The notes under the pieces: model-generated | Databases searched by the model: none | What the model was told of the DNA's origin: nothing | What the model saw: the letters and a program-made list of their open reading frames with translations, nothing else | Translations under genes and position numbers: made by a program | Part shown: one piece after another, positions 1-8,347 of the stretch | How positions within the stretch are numbered: the first letter of the stretch is position 1 | How the letters are laid out: every line of letters begins with the position of its first letter | Origin: Paenactinomyces guangxiensis | GTDB taxonomy: Bacteria > Bacillota > Bacilli > Thermoactinomycetales > Thermoactinomycetaceae | Reading direction: 5' to 3' | NCBI RefSeq assembly: GCF_016055185.1 | Contig: NZ_JAECVR010000025.1 | Location: forward strand, 1 to 48,848 | DNA: 48,848 nucleotides

Positions 1-69
1 GCAGAACGATTACTAAATATGATCATTCTACAGTTTCTGGAATCAAAACGACTCATATGAAAAAATAAA

Positions 70-112
70 GAAGCACTTCCTGATCATGCAAAGCAGGGAG
101 TGCTTCTTCTTT
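70..112 (+). terminator. Intrinsic terminator of an upstream gene
   Basis: A 13-bp stem (70-82 with 94-106, one G-U pair) is followed by a T-rich tail. It lies just after two reading frames that are open from the left edge (stops at 58-60 and 66-68), so it probably ends the gene lying to the left. In B. subtilis that neighbour is hemL, but the few residues visible here do not identify it. Confidence 0.7.
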
Positions 113-120
113 GTCAGAAG

Positions 121-171
121 TTGCACAATTCTTTTGACGTTTGCACAATCTTTGTGCAATTGTCACAGCTT
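121..171. promoter_or_regulatory. Operator-like cluster of TTGCACAA half-sites
   Basis: The octamer TTGCACAA occurs at 121-128 and 141-148, exactly 20 bases apart. The second copy is followed by its perfect inverse TTGTGCAA at 152-159. An overlapping imperfect palindrome, TGTGCAATTGTCACA (155-169), resembles CRP/FNR-type sites. This is the arrangement of a dimer-binding operator, but no regulator or certain target gene can be named. Confidence 0.3.
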
Positions 172-392
172 TGTCAGCAGGTCTGCTGATCACCTGGGCA
201 GGCGATCGATTAAATATTCAATGGCCTCGCTATGTTTCCCATCCGGTGGTTCTGGTCATCCTTTTGATCTTTGTGCGGAAAATAGCGCTTTACCCCTTAA
301 ATTTTATAGTGCTCCCTTTCTTTTATTTATCTATATTACTGTTCTTGGCATTCCTTCAATCAGTTCTCAAAAAACGCATGACCGCACAGTAA
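141..392 (+). CDS. Possible small membrane protein, or a remnant of one
   Basis: This frame encodes up to 83 residues from a TTG start with no visible ribosome binding site. Two hydrophobic stretches (around residues 37-46 and 53-74) and a basic KKR tail look like a real membrane protein C-terminus. No family was recognised. It overlaps the operator-like repeats and may be the end of a decayed gene. An overlapping frame at 86-487 looks less protein-like. Confidence 0.25.
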   Translation: MHNLCAIVTALSAGLLITWAGDRLNIQWPRYVSHPVVLVILLIFVRKIALYPLNFIVLPFFYLSILLFLAFLQSVLKKRMTAQ

Positions 393-480
393 AATTCAGT
401 ATGCCCTCTTGGACAAACGGGTACAATCCCGCCTATCCTTTTCTATTTTTTCTTATCTTTTCCTACTTGTCCATTCAATG

Positions 481-509
481 GTTATAACCCCATTTCAATC
501 GCATATAGA
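481..509 (+). promoter_or_regulatory. Possible sigma-E promoter of spoVID
   Basis: GTTATAAC (481-488), a 13-base spacer and CATATAGA (502-509) approximate the sigma-E -35 and -10 elements. spoVID is a mother-cell gene expressed early under sigma-E in B. subtilis, which supports the assignment. The match is imperfect and was judged by eye. Confidence 0.35.
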
Positions 510-598
510 TACAGTAACGTCCTAAACCTATGACCTTGCAAATGGAAGAGGAAGGTCTTAAGTTTCGGCAATAATCTGTTACAAGGAGGGATCTTTAC

Positions 599-1738
599 AT
601 GGAGAATCAGTTTAACCAACTCCGTTTTGATATTTCGGAGAAGGTCCGATTAAACCCTCAACAACCCGGCATCGGCACCCTCCTGGAGTTGGATTTATAT
701 CCGGATGTAGAAATCAGGGATGAAGGACAACATCTCAAAATTCAAGGATACCTTCGTTTAAACGGAGCTTATCTCGGAGAGCAGGCCGATTCGTCACGGG
801 AGGATGTTCACTTACATCTGGACGATGATCCCGAAGAGGCAAACAGGCAAGAGATTGCTTATGTGATCCCGGTGGAGATTACACTCCCGGCAGACCGAGC
901 AGAGCTTGACCATATTTCGGCTGAAGTAGAAACCTTTGACTACAGTGTGTTGTCTCCGTTTGAATTGCAAATTGAAGCGATTTTGATGATTGATGGACTT
1001 CTCCCGGAGAAAAAACCGGAAGATGTATCAGAGATAGAGGAAGTGCAGGCAGAAGTCCCTGTATTTTCCGGATCACCCGCACAGCCTTTAGCAGTCAGCA
1101 GTATGGGGGAGAATCGCGAAGAGCAAGAAGAGCATCGGGAAGAAGCAAAAATGGAGCCGCCGCCGGCCACACCGCATCCGGAACAACAGGATTCCGTACA
1201 CAAACAGGAAGCAGAGGAATTACAACCGGAGGAGCAGGACGAACGGAGAGAATTGAAAGTTGTAGAGGATGAAGAACATGTAGAGGGTCCACAGTTAGAT
1301 TTCCGATCACGTAAAAGTGCCGATGAACAACACCCTGCCCCTGTTTTTAAGCCTCAGACCGCACATGATTTCTGGGCAGAGCGTCAGGAGAGAAAAAAAG
1401 ACTCCTCCGAATACTTACGGCAGGAAGCAGAGGATCAGGCTGAAGAAGAAAAAGCCCGCCATGAGCAGATGGAGGATGAGACTGAACAAACGGAAAAAAA
1501 ACAGGGAACAGATTGGGCGAGTTGGCTTGTCGGCAACAAGGAAGACCATTTTGCTTCTATGCGCATGGTCATTGTGCAAAAGGACGAATCCATTGACCAT
1601 TTGGCAGGGAAATATCAAATTACCGCTGATGAGATTATCCGCTTAAATAAACTCCAGACAGACCGATTGCAAGAAGGACAGATCATCTACATCCCCTGCC
1701 GGCAACGGGAAGAAACATCTGAAGATATTCGGGGTTAG
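599..1738 (+). CDS. spoVID: Stage VI sporulation protein D (coat encasement, LysM)
   Basis: The 379-residue protein has the layout of SpoVID. A conserved N-terminal domain covers about residues 1-135. A long acidic, Glu/Gln-rich, low-complexity middle follows (about 135-310). A C-terminal LysM domain lies at about 322-368 and ends in a GQIIYIP-type motif. SpoVID is the mother-cell morphogenetic protein that makes coat layers encase the forespore and recruits SafA; LysM binds peptidoglycan-type glycans. A strong AAGGAGGG site lies seven bases before the ATG. The gene abuts ysxE, as in B. subtilis. The linker is unlikely to be conserved in other species. Confidence 0.9.
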   Translation: MENQFNQLRFDISEKVRLNPQQPGIGTLLELDLYPDVEIRDEGQHLKIQGYLRLNGAYLGEQADSSREDVHLHLDDDPEEANRQEIAYVIPVEITLPADRAELDHISAEVETFDYSVLSPFELQIEAILMIDGLLPEKKPEDVSEIEEVQAEVPVFSGSPAQPLAVSSMGENREEQEEHREEAKMEPPPATPHPEQQDSVHKQEAEELQPEEQDERRELKVVEDEEHVEGPQLDFRSRKSADEQHPAPVFKPQTAHDFWAERQERKKDSSEYLRQEAEDQAEEEKARHEQMEDETEQTEKKQGTDWASWLVGNKEDHFASMRMVIVQKDESIDHLAGKYQITADEIIRLNKLQTDRLQEGQIIYIPCRQREETSEDIRG

Positions 1739-1753
1739 AAAGGGGGAACTGCG

Positions 1754-2842
1754 TTGGATCATCAACCGTTTGTTCAGGGGATGGAATTGGGGGAAGTACT
1801 TAAACAGTATAATTGGGAACCATTACTGGTACAGAATGTGGGAGGAATTTGGCGCATTACATGCCGCGAAGGTGTGTATGCATTAAAAAAGTCGAAAGCC
1901 CCGCGGGAAAAACTGCTTCTCCTGCACCGTATTCTGGATGGAATTCGCGCAAAAGGCTTTTCCCATCTATTGCCCTGGGTGCCAACATCACAGGGAGAGC
2001 CTGTTGCTTTAGAACAAAGTGGTGTCTGGTATGCGACACCGTGGAAAACGACTCACGGGTTTCCGGATCAGGAAAAAGTACCAGCTGTGAATGAACTTGC
2101 TAAATCGCTGGCTTGCTTACACCGTTTAGCTGAATCTCTGGTGAAACCATATCCCGACTTGTGTACAACCATCTCGGACGATTTTCTGAACGGGTGGAAG
2201 CAAAAACAAGAGAAGCTATCCGAAGTGACCGAACAGATCCAAAGCCGGGAATTTCAATCCCCGTTTGATAAATGCTTTTCAGCTAACCAGGAAAACATTG
2301 AGCATTCCCTTTCCTTCTCTATTCGCGGGATGGAACGGATCAAAGAGAACGAAGACGGGAAGTTTCCCCGTTATACGCTGTGTCATAAACGAATCCATCC
2401 CAGTAACCTTGTGCAAGAGGTGGATCATTACTATATCATTGATTTTGACCATGCCCAGGTAGACAGTCCGGTCCGTGATCTGGCTACATTGATGAAAAGG
2501 TCAACCGCGTTTGCCAATCACCCGGAGAAACCGCTTGAAATTTTGGAAGCATATGAGAGCGAGTGGAAGTTACAGCCAAAGGAGAAAAAATTGTTGGCTC
2601 TTTATCTGTCATATCCGGAACGGCTGATCAAAACTGTCAATCAGTATTATGAAGAAAATAAAATTGCACAGGAAGAGGCACAGGCGGTAAAACGCTTGGA
2701 AGCAGAACTGCATCAGCATCATTTATTGCAAGAAATAGTAAAGAGCCTGTGGACTAACAAAAAAGCACGTCCGGATGACAAACGGCAAAATTCAGTCGTT
2801 TCGGTCTCGAGGCGTTCAGGCAAAAAAAAAGGAGGTAGTTAA
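1754..2842 (+). CDS. ysxE: CotS/YsxE-family spore coat protein, kinase-like fold
   Basis: This 362-residue protein belongs to the CotS/YutH/YsxE group, which have the aminoglycoside-phosphotransferase fold and are spore coat proteins. The TTG start at 1754 is preceded by AAAGGGGGAA and follows spoVID by 15 nt, so the two form an operon. The usual catalytic-loop HGD is replaced by HKR (CHKRIHPSNL, near residue 213), while a metal-binding DFD follows at about 232. It is therefore probably a pseudokinase or scaffold rather than an active kinase. The last 25 residues are basic and rich in Ser/Lys, ending in KKKGGS. Confidence 0.85.
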   Translation: MDHQPFVQGMELGEVLKQYNWEPLLVQNVGGIWRITCREGVYALKKSKAPREKLLLLHRILDGIRAKGFSHLLPWVPTSQGEPVALEQSGVWYATPWKTTHGFPDQEKVPAVNELAKSLACLHRLAESLVKPYPDLCTTISDDFLNGWKQKQEKLSEVTEQIQSREFQSPFDKCFSANQENIEHSLSFSIRGMERIKENEDGKFPRYTLCHKRIHPSNLVQEVDHYYIIDFDHAQVDSPVRDLATLMKRSTAFANHPEKPLEILEAYESEWKLQPKEKKLLALYLSYPERLIKTVNQYYEENKIAQEEAQAVKRLEAELHQHHLLQEIVKSLWTNKKARPDDKRQNSVVSVSRRSGKKKGGS

Positions 2843-3134
2843 CAGCACAATATAGCCAAATTAGACCTGTGTAGTTTTAAAATTGAAAAGAGGAAGACTG
2901 CTACAAAGAATGTCCTAAGGCGAAAACCAAGCCTAATATCCATACATGATGAGCACATAATGAATCATGAAATCATGTATATGTACCGATGGCTAGTCGG
3001 GAATTTACGCCTGTGGACAGTCATATCAAGCTGTAGTAGCGAGTAAGGCGGCGCAGGCAGGGATGGTTAAAATTGGAAAACTCAGATATGGGCATATTTG
3101 ACTATATTTTTAGTAGCAGATAAACATCGTAAAC

Positions 3135-3263
3135 AGTAACCACCAGGGATCTTTTTCCAAAAGGATCATTGACAGCGAGCGATGGAGGCCGGATGCGGAA
3201 AACGTTCCGTTGCCAGTGAGATTGTTTGTCAACGGATTCAACCCGGGGAAACCGGGTTTTTTT
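3135..3263 (+). ncRNA. Candidate small RNA ending in an intrinsic terminator
   Basis: A weak promoter-like pair (TTGACT and TAAACA, spacer 17) is followed by a segment with a TCCGTTG/CAACGGA hairpin. The segment ends in the clear terminator AACCCGG (3240-3246) / CCGGGTT (3252-3258) plus a T run. No ORF ends nearby to need the terminator; the preceding CDS stops 400 bases upstream. This is inference from layout only. The segment could instead be the end of a long spoVID-ysxE transcript. Confidence 0.3.
3240..3263 (+). terminator. Intrinsic terminator
   Basis: AACCCGG pairs with CCGGGTT around a five-base loop and is followed directly by a run of seven T. Confidence 0.85.
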
Positions 3264-3577
3264 ATTTGATTTTCCGGAAACATTTTTCAATTGCCTTCGC
3301 TGGCAAGGTAAGAAGAAATGCCCATAAAAGTGCTTTTATCATAATAAATCCCTTCATATGCTCAAGATTTTTGCCAGAGGTACAAACCATAGGCCAACAA
3401 AAGTTACATAAAGAAAAAAAGTTTCCCTTGATCAAATTATATGCTTAAGATCCCCGTTGTGACAGGTTTTTCGGCCACTTTTAACATAAATACTGGACAG
3501 ATGAGTACGAAAAGTGGAGAATAAGAATATGTTAAAGCGAAAAGAAATCGGATGCTCTTAGGAAGGGGTTTATTATC

Positions 3578-3736
3578 TTGAGTTTGGTAAAGTCCATGGT
3601 AAGGAAAGCATATCGGGGAGTGCTGTTTCTTTCATTTCTCAGTATCCTGCTGTTATGCACAATCCTCCTGGTGACGTTTTTAGCCGACCCGCCCGCGATG
3701 TATGAATATATTAAACATACTTTTGGAATCAGATAA
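3578..3736 (+). CDS. Small single-pass membrane protein (52 aa)
   Basis: A TTG codon seven bases after GGAAGGGG opens a 52-residue frame. The peptide starts with a basic segment (KSMVRKAYR), then has one long hydrophobic helix (about residues 15-36) and a short polar tail ending in GIR. The positive-inside rule predicts a cytoplasmic N-terminus. It stands alone between a gap and the terminator at 3817. No family was recognised. A good ribosome binding site plus a clean transmembrane helix suggests a real small protein, possibly sporulation-related given its neighbours. Confidence 0.5.
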   Translation: MSLVKSMVRKAYRGVLFLSFLSILLLCTILLVTFLADPPAMYEYIKHTFGIR

Positions 3737-3816
3737 GCAACCGGACATCATATTGATCTTCTATTCATTATAGTTTTGGTTGAGGAATAATTGGCACTTC
3801 GATGAAAATGAAGCAA

Positions 3817-3850
3817 AAAAATACGGCGGGCTGTTCCCTGCCGTATTTTT
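3817..3850 (+). terminator. Intrinsic terminator upstream of valS
   Basis: An 11-bp stem, AAAAATACGGC (3817-3827) with GCCGTATTTTT (3840-3850), separates the small ORF from the valS promoter. The A and T arms mean it could work in both directions. Confidence 0.8.
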
Positions 3851-3861
3851 TGCCATAATGT

Positions 3862-3890
3862 TTGACTCCCATCCTGTCTCGTTGTAATAT
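3862..3890 (+). promoter_or_regulatory. Sigma-A promoter of valS
   Basis: TTGACT (3862-3867), a 17-base spacer and TAATAT (3885-3890) form a good housekeeping promoter just before the T-box leader. Confidence 0.75.
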
Positions 3891-3904
3891 AATAAACAAA
3901 CAAT

Positions 3905-4165
3905 GGAATCTTTTTCTTTTTGGCTGTGATAGGGAAGAGTAAACGTTGCTGTACCTTGCAGAGAGAGAAACCCCCGGCTGAAAGGTTTCTTAAGGGAGAG
4001 CTGTTGAATGTCGCCCTGGAGCTGTTAATCTGAAGGCGTTGCTGTGTAGGATTAACCGGATCTGACCGTTATTCAGGCTTTAAGTGTACTGATTTTTTCA
4101 TCGGTCAGTGAACAAAGGTGGTACCGCGAAAATAACCTTTCGTCCTTTGAGACGAAAGGTTTTAT
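3905..4165 (+). promoter_or_regulatory. T-box riboswitch, valine-tRNA responsive
   Basis: The leader contains the conserved T-box AACAAAGGTGGTACCGCG (4111-4128). The terminator AACCTTTCGTC / GACGAAAGGTT (4134-4144 / 4151-4161) with a T tail overlaps the antiterminator. In the specifier region the context GAAT-GTC-G near 4010-4017 offers GTC, a valine codon, which fits valS downstream. Uncharged tRNA-Val would pair with specifier and T-box and favour antitermination. The family is certain; the exact specifier register was read by eye. Confidence 0.92.
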
Positions 4166-4187
4166 TTGTTTGAAGGAGGAAATGGAT

Positions 4188-6842
4188 ATGGCTGAACCTG
4201 TACAAAGCAATCTGCCTTCGGCTTATGATCCGAAGCGAGCAGAAGAAAAATGGTACGATTACTGGATCGAGGGAAGATTTTTTGAAGCGGGTCAAGATCC
4301 CGAAAAAGAGCCTTACACAATTGTGATCCCGCCTCCAAATGTTACCGGCACTTTGCACATCGGACACGCATTGAACAACACTCTGCAAGATATCTTAATC
4401 CGTTGGAAACGGATGCAGGGATATGATGCCCTGTGGCTGCCGGGGATGGACCACGCCGGAATTGCCACCCAGACACGGGTGGAAGCAAAACTGCGTGAAC
4501 AAGGACTGAGCCGCCACGATTTGGGTCGGGAAAAGTTTTTAGAGGAAGTTTGGAAATGGAAAGCAAAATATGCAGCTAATATTTCGCAACAATGGAGAAA
4601 AATGGGGTTATCACTCGATTACTCCAGGGAACGGTTCACTTTTGATGAAGGATTGTCCAATGCGGTTAATGAAGTATTTGTCCGCCTGTATGAAAAAGGA
4701 TTGATCTATCGCGGCAAATATATTATCAACTGGGACCCGCAAGCGCGTACTGCGCTCTCTGATATTGAAGTTATCTACAAAGAAGTCAAAGGTGCTTTAT
4801 ATCATATGGACTATCCGTTGAAAGACGGTTCCGGAAAGATCTGTGTCGCTACCACCCGGCCGGAGACGATACTTGGAGATACGGCAGTGGCTGTTCATCC
4901 GGATGATGAGAGATATCAGGATTTGATCGGCAAAACCGTAGTTCTGCCCCTTATCGGTAGAGAGATTCCAATCATTGCCGATGAGTATGTCGATCCTGAA
5001 TTTGGGAGCGGGGCTGTAAAAATCACTCCTGCCCACGACCCGAATGACTTTGAAATCGGAATCCGCCATGACCTGCCGCAAATCATCGTCATGGATGAAT
5101 CGGGGATGATGAATGAACAGGCGGGGAAATATCAGGGCATGGACCGCTTTGAGTGCCGCAAACAGATCGTGAAAGATCTCCAGGAAGCAGGGGTTCTCAC
5201 TGAGGTTGAAGAGCATACTCATTCGGTGGGGCACAGTGAGCGTTCCGGGGCGGTTGTGGAGCCTTATCTCTCCACTCAATGGTTTGTCTCAATGAAACCG
5301 CTCGCCGAAAAAGCGATTCAGGCACAAAAAAGTGGCGAAGGAGTTCGGTTTGTTCCGGATCGCTTTGAGAAAATCTATCTCCACTGGATTGAAAACGTTC
5401 GTGACTGGTGTATTTCCAGACAATTGTGGTGGGGACACCGCATTCCTGCCTGGTACTGCGACGAGTGCGGTGAAATGATGGTCGCCCGCGAAACACCGGA
5501 CCAATGCAGCAATTGCCACAGCAGCCAGTTAAGGCAGGATGAAGATGTATTAGATACCTGGTTCAGTTCAGCACTGTGGCCGTTCTCTACTCTGGGCTGG
5601 CCCGAAGAAACGGATGATTTAAAGCGATATTACCCGACAGACCTGTTACTGACCGCTTACGACATTATCTACTTCTGGGTGGCGCGGATGATTTTTTCCG
5701 GTTTGGAATTTACTGATCAAAAGCCGTTTAAAGATGTATTGATCACCGGACTGGTCCGTGATGCCGAAGGAAGAAAGATGTCCAAGTCCCTCGGTAACGG
5801 GGTTGATCCGATGGAAGTAATTGAAAAATACGGAGCCGACGCGATGAGGTTTATGCTTTCCACCGGTTGTACACCAGGGAATGACCAGCGTTTTCGCTGG
5901 GAGCGTGTCGAGTCTGCCCGCCATTTTGCCAATAAGATTTGGAATGCCTCCCGTTTCGCTTTGATGCACCTGGACGGGGTCACTGCTGAGGAGTTGGAAC
6001 TGTCGGGTACTCTTTCCACCGCCGACCGCTGGATACTGCATCGTCTCAATGAAACAATCGCCGATGTAACCCGTTTGCTTGAGCGCTACGATTTTGCCGA
6101 AACAGGCCGTGTATTGTACAACTTTATCTGGGATGAGCTGTGCGACTGGTATATAGAGTTTGCCAAACTGCCTCTTTACGGGGAAGATGAAGAGGCCAAA
6201 CGGGTAACCCGTGCCGTTCTGGCTCATGTGCTTGATCAATCGCTTCGTCTTTTGCATCCGATGATGCCTTTCATTACGGAAGAAATCTGGCAGCATTTAC
6301 CGACGGCTGGAAAAAGCATTACGATTGCCAGCTGGCCAAGCCCTAGTGATGCTTATCATGCACCAGAGTCCGTACGTGAAATGGAAGTCTTGATTGAAGC
6401 GATTCGGGCAGTAAGAAATATCCGGGCTGAAATGGAAGTGGCTCCCAAGCACGAAATCGAATTGTTGATTCGTCCGGATGCAGATACAACTGCGGCTATT
6501 AAAAATAATGAGCCGGCAATCCGCAGGCTCTGCGGTGTAAGTAATTTGACCATTGATCCAAACCTGGAGCGGCCGGAAAAATCAATGACCGCAGTGGTGA
6601 CGGGAGCGGAACTGTTTTTGCCTCTTGCAGGTCTGGTGGATATTGAGCAAACGGTGGCACGCCTCAATGCCGAATTGAAAAAGTTAAATGCGGAAGTAGA
6701 GCGGGTAGAGAAAAAATTGTCCAACCAGGGTTTTGTCGCCAAAGCCCCGGCTCATATCGTTGAAGCGGAGAGGAAAAAAGGCGAGGAGTATAAAGAAAAA
6801 AGAGAAAAAGTACTTGCCCGCCTTGCGGAGATCCGGGCTTAA
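4188..6842 (+). CDS. valS: Valine--tRNA ligase
   Basis: This cytosolic class Ia synthetase charges tRNA-Val and hydrolyses mischarged threonyl-tRNA. The 884-residue length is typical. Class I motifs are present: HIGH at about residues 57-60 in [13 protein letters not shown], and KMSKS near 529. The editing domain sits between them, and the C-terminus ends in the family's coiled-coil arm (about 820-884). I chose the ATG at 4188, seven bases after GAAGGAGGA; the ATG at 4182 is too close to that site. Expression should depend on tRNA-Val charging through the T-box. Confidence 0.97.
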   Translation: MAEPVQSNLPSAYDPKRAEEKWYDYWIEGRFFEAGQDPEKEPYTIVIPPPNVTGTLHIGHALNNTLQDILIRWKRMQGYDALWLPGMDHAGIATQTRVEAKLREQGLSRHDLGREKFLEEVWKWKAKYAANISQQWRKMGLSLDYSRERFTFDEGLSNAVNEVFVRLYEKGLIYRGKYIINWDPQARTALSDIEVIYKEVKGALYHMDYPLKDGSGKICVATTRPETILGDTAVAVHPDDERYQDLIGKTVVLPLIGREIPIIADEYVDPEFGSGAVKITPAHDPNDFEIGIRHDLPQIIVMDESGMMNEQAGKYQGMDRFECRKQIVKDLQEAGVLTEVEEHTHSVGHSERSGAVVEPYLSTQWFVSMKPLAEKAIQAQKSGEGVRFVPDRFEKIYLHWIENVRDWCISRQLWWGHRIPAWYCDECGEMMVARETPDQCSNCHSSQLRQDEDVLDTWFSSALWPFSTLGWPEETDDLKRYYPTDLLLTAYDIIYFWVARMIFSGLEFTDQKPFKDVLITGLVRDAEGRKMSKSLGNGVDPMEVIEKYGADAMRFMLSTGCTPGNDQRFRWERVESARHFANKIWNASRFALMHLDGVTAEELELSGTLSTADRWILHRLNETIADVTRLLERYDFAETGRVLYNFIWDELCDWYIEFAKLPLYGEDEEAKRVTRAVLAHVLDQSLRLLHPMMPFITEEIWQHLPTAGKSITIASWPSPSDAYHAPESVREMEVLIEAIRAVRNIRAEMEVAPKHEIELLIRPDADTTAAIKNNEPAIRRLCGVSNLTIDPNLERPEKSMTAVVTGAELFLPLAGLVDIEQTVARLNAELKKLNAEVERVEKKLSNQGFVAKAPAHIVEAERKKGEEYKEKREKVLARLAEIRA

Positions 6843-6865
6843 CCCTTGATATATCCATTATTTTC

Positions 6866-6899
6866 CGGGGCGGGGGATTTTCCTGCCCTCTCTTTCTTA
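6866..6899 (+). terminator. Probable weak terminator after valS
   Basis: GGGCGGG (6868-6874) pairs with CCTGCCC (6882-6888) with one G-U pair and is followed by a T/C-rich tail. The tail is not a clean T run, so partial readthrough into folC is likely. Confidence 0.5.
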
Positions 6900-6988
6900 T
6901 TGACGTGAGGGGCACTTATATGGAAAATGAACAGAGTATAGATTTTTTTAGAACAATCAGGGAACGTTTATGAAGGGAAAGAAATGAG

Positions 6989-8326
6989 ATGGATCAAACA
7001 AAGATGTTTGCCACCTCTGAAGAAGTATTTCATTGGATGGAGCACAGGTGTGTACGGACGATTCAACCCGGCTTAGAGAGGATGGAATGGATCCTGAACC
7101 GGATTGATCACCCGGAAAGAAGATGCAAATTTATCCATATTGCAGGGACAAACGGAAAAGGCTCCACAGCTGCGATGATATCTTCTGTCCTGCGGGAAGC
7201 CGGTTATCCGACGGGGTTATTTATCTCCCCCTATGTAACAAACTGGAATGAACGGATTCAGTTTGACGGAGAGCCGATCGCCGAATCTTCTTTTGTTCAC
7301 TGGGCAAACTTTTTGCGCCCTCTGGCAGACGAGATGGCCGAACACGGACCGGGAGCGCCTTCCCCGTTCGAGTTTTGGACACTGATTGCCATCTGCTATT
7401 TTGCCTATGAGGCTTCCCCGTGGTTTATTGTGTGGGAAACAGGTCTGGGAGGCAGATGTGACTCAACCAATGTGGTGTATCCCCTGGTTTCCGTGATTAC
7501 CCATATCGGATTTGATCACAAAGACTGGCTGGGAGAAACAATTGCTGAGATTGCCAGGGAAAAAGCGGGGATTATTAAAGCAGGAGTTCCGGTGGTCTGC
7601 GGAAGTGAAAATAAAGAGGCTCTGGCCGTTATTACTGAGCAAGCCAAACAGAAAAACAGTTCTCTTTATGTGATCCATAAAAATTTTCAAGCAGAACCCA
7701 AAACAGCGACACCCAACGGCCAAAGATTTCACTTCACCAACGCATACGGCACCCTTTCTGATCTGGAAATTCCGCTGGTTGGGGAACATCAAATTCGCAA
7801 CGCGGGAACGGCTTTGATGGCACTGGAGGTACTCCGCCAGCATTATGCGACAGTGCTTGAACGTGAACATATTGAACAGGGACTGAAGAAGACGAGCTGG
7901 CCGGGTCGATTGGAAAAAGTGAGTGACCAGCCCCTCATTGTTCTTGACGGGGCCCATAATCCGGATGGCATTCACTCGCTGGTTTCCTCAGTAAGACAAT
8001 TGTATACATACGACCATCTTATTCTTATGGTTGCGATGATGAGGGACAAGGACATAACAGAAATGATTCAACCTCTCCTTCCTCTGGCGCATCAAGTGAT
8101 TGCCACCCAGGTTCAAGATTTGCCACGCGCCTTGCCTGCGGAAGAACTGGCGCAACAGGTGCGGCAGTTAAATCCGGAACTGTCCGTTCAATCTGCATCC
8201 ACAGCTGAGGAGGGACTTCGATTGATGAAAAAGAAAGCGGGAGAAAAGGATTTGTTATTGATTACCGGCTCTCTCTTCCTGATTTCCGAGGTCCGTCCGC
8301 TTCTGATCAAGGAGTATAGCGAATAA
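6989..8326 (+). CDS. folC: Dihydrofolate synthase / folylpolyglutamate synthase
   Basis: FolC adds glutamate to dihydropteroate and to reduced folates, trapping the cofactors in the cell. The 445-residue protein has the Mur-ligase-like ATP loop GTNGKGST (about 53-60), the FISPY motif that follows it, and LDGAHNPDG at about 316-324. The ATG at 6989 follows GAAGGGAAAG. It lies downstream of valS as in B. subtilis and 21 nt before murC, so folC and murC are probably co-transcribed. Confidence 0.95.
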   Translation: MDQTKMFATSEEVFHWMEHRCVRTIQPGLERMEWILNRIDHPERRCKFIHIAGTNGKGSTAAMISSVLREAGYPTGLFISPYVTNWNERIQFDGEPIAESSFVHWANFLRPLADEMAEHGPGAPSPFEFWTLIAICYFAYEASPWFIVWETGLGGRCDSTNVVYPLVSVITHIGFDHKDWLGETIAEIAREKAGIIKAGVPVVCGSENKEALAVITEQAKQKNSSLYVIHKNFQAEPKTATPNGQRFHFTNAYGTLSDLEIPLVGEHQIRNAGTALMALEVLRQHYATVLEREHIEQGLKKTSWPGRLEKVSDQPLIVLDGAHNPDGIHSLVSSVRQLYTYDHLILMVAMMRDKDITEMIQPLLPLAHQVIATQVQDLPRALPAEELAQQVRQLNPELSVQSASTAEEGLRLMKKKAGEKDLLLITGSLFLISEVRPLLIKEYSE

Positions 8327-8347
8327 AGGTAATATAAAGGCTGGTGA

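Larger units (their letters stand above)
2843..3577. other. Long intergenic region with folded elements, no convincing protein gene
   Basis: No convincing protein gene was seen between ysxE and the small ORF at 3578. The region holds an 8-bp perfect inverted repeat (TACATGAT / ATCATGTA near 2942-2979), a second folded block around 3010-3055 (GCCTG / CAGGC), a hairpin TCCGTTG / CAACGGA near 3207-3235, and an intrinsic terminator at 3240-3263. TTGACT near 3109 with a weak TAAACA 17 bases later could start a small RNA of about 120 nt ending at that terminator. No known RNA family was recognised. Confidence 0.4.

Noticed and set aside
86..487. 133-codon open frame at the left edge
   Set aside because: It lies partly in the terminator hairpin, has no ribosome binding site and a low-complexity Phe/Ser-rich product; the alternative frame at 141-392 is more protein-like.
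2880..3080. Group II intron or known riboswitch
   Set aside because: No domain V-like hairpin, no reverse transcriptase and no known aptamer signature could be seen.
3182..3448. 88-codon open frame in the gap after ysxE
   Set aside because: It runs through the intrinsic terminator at 3240-3263 and shows no family features.
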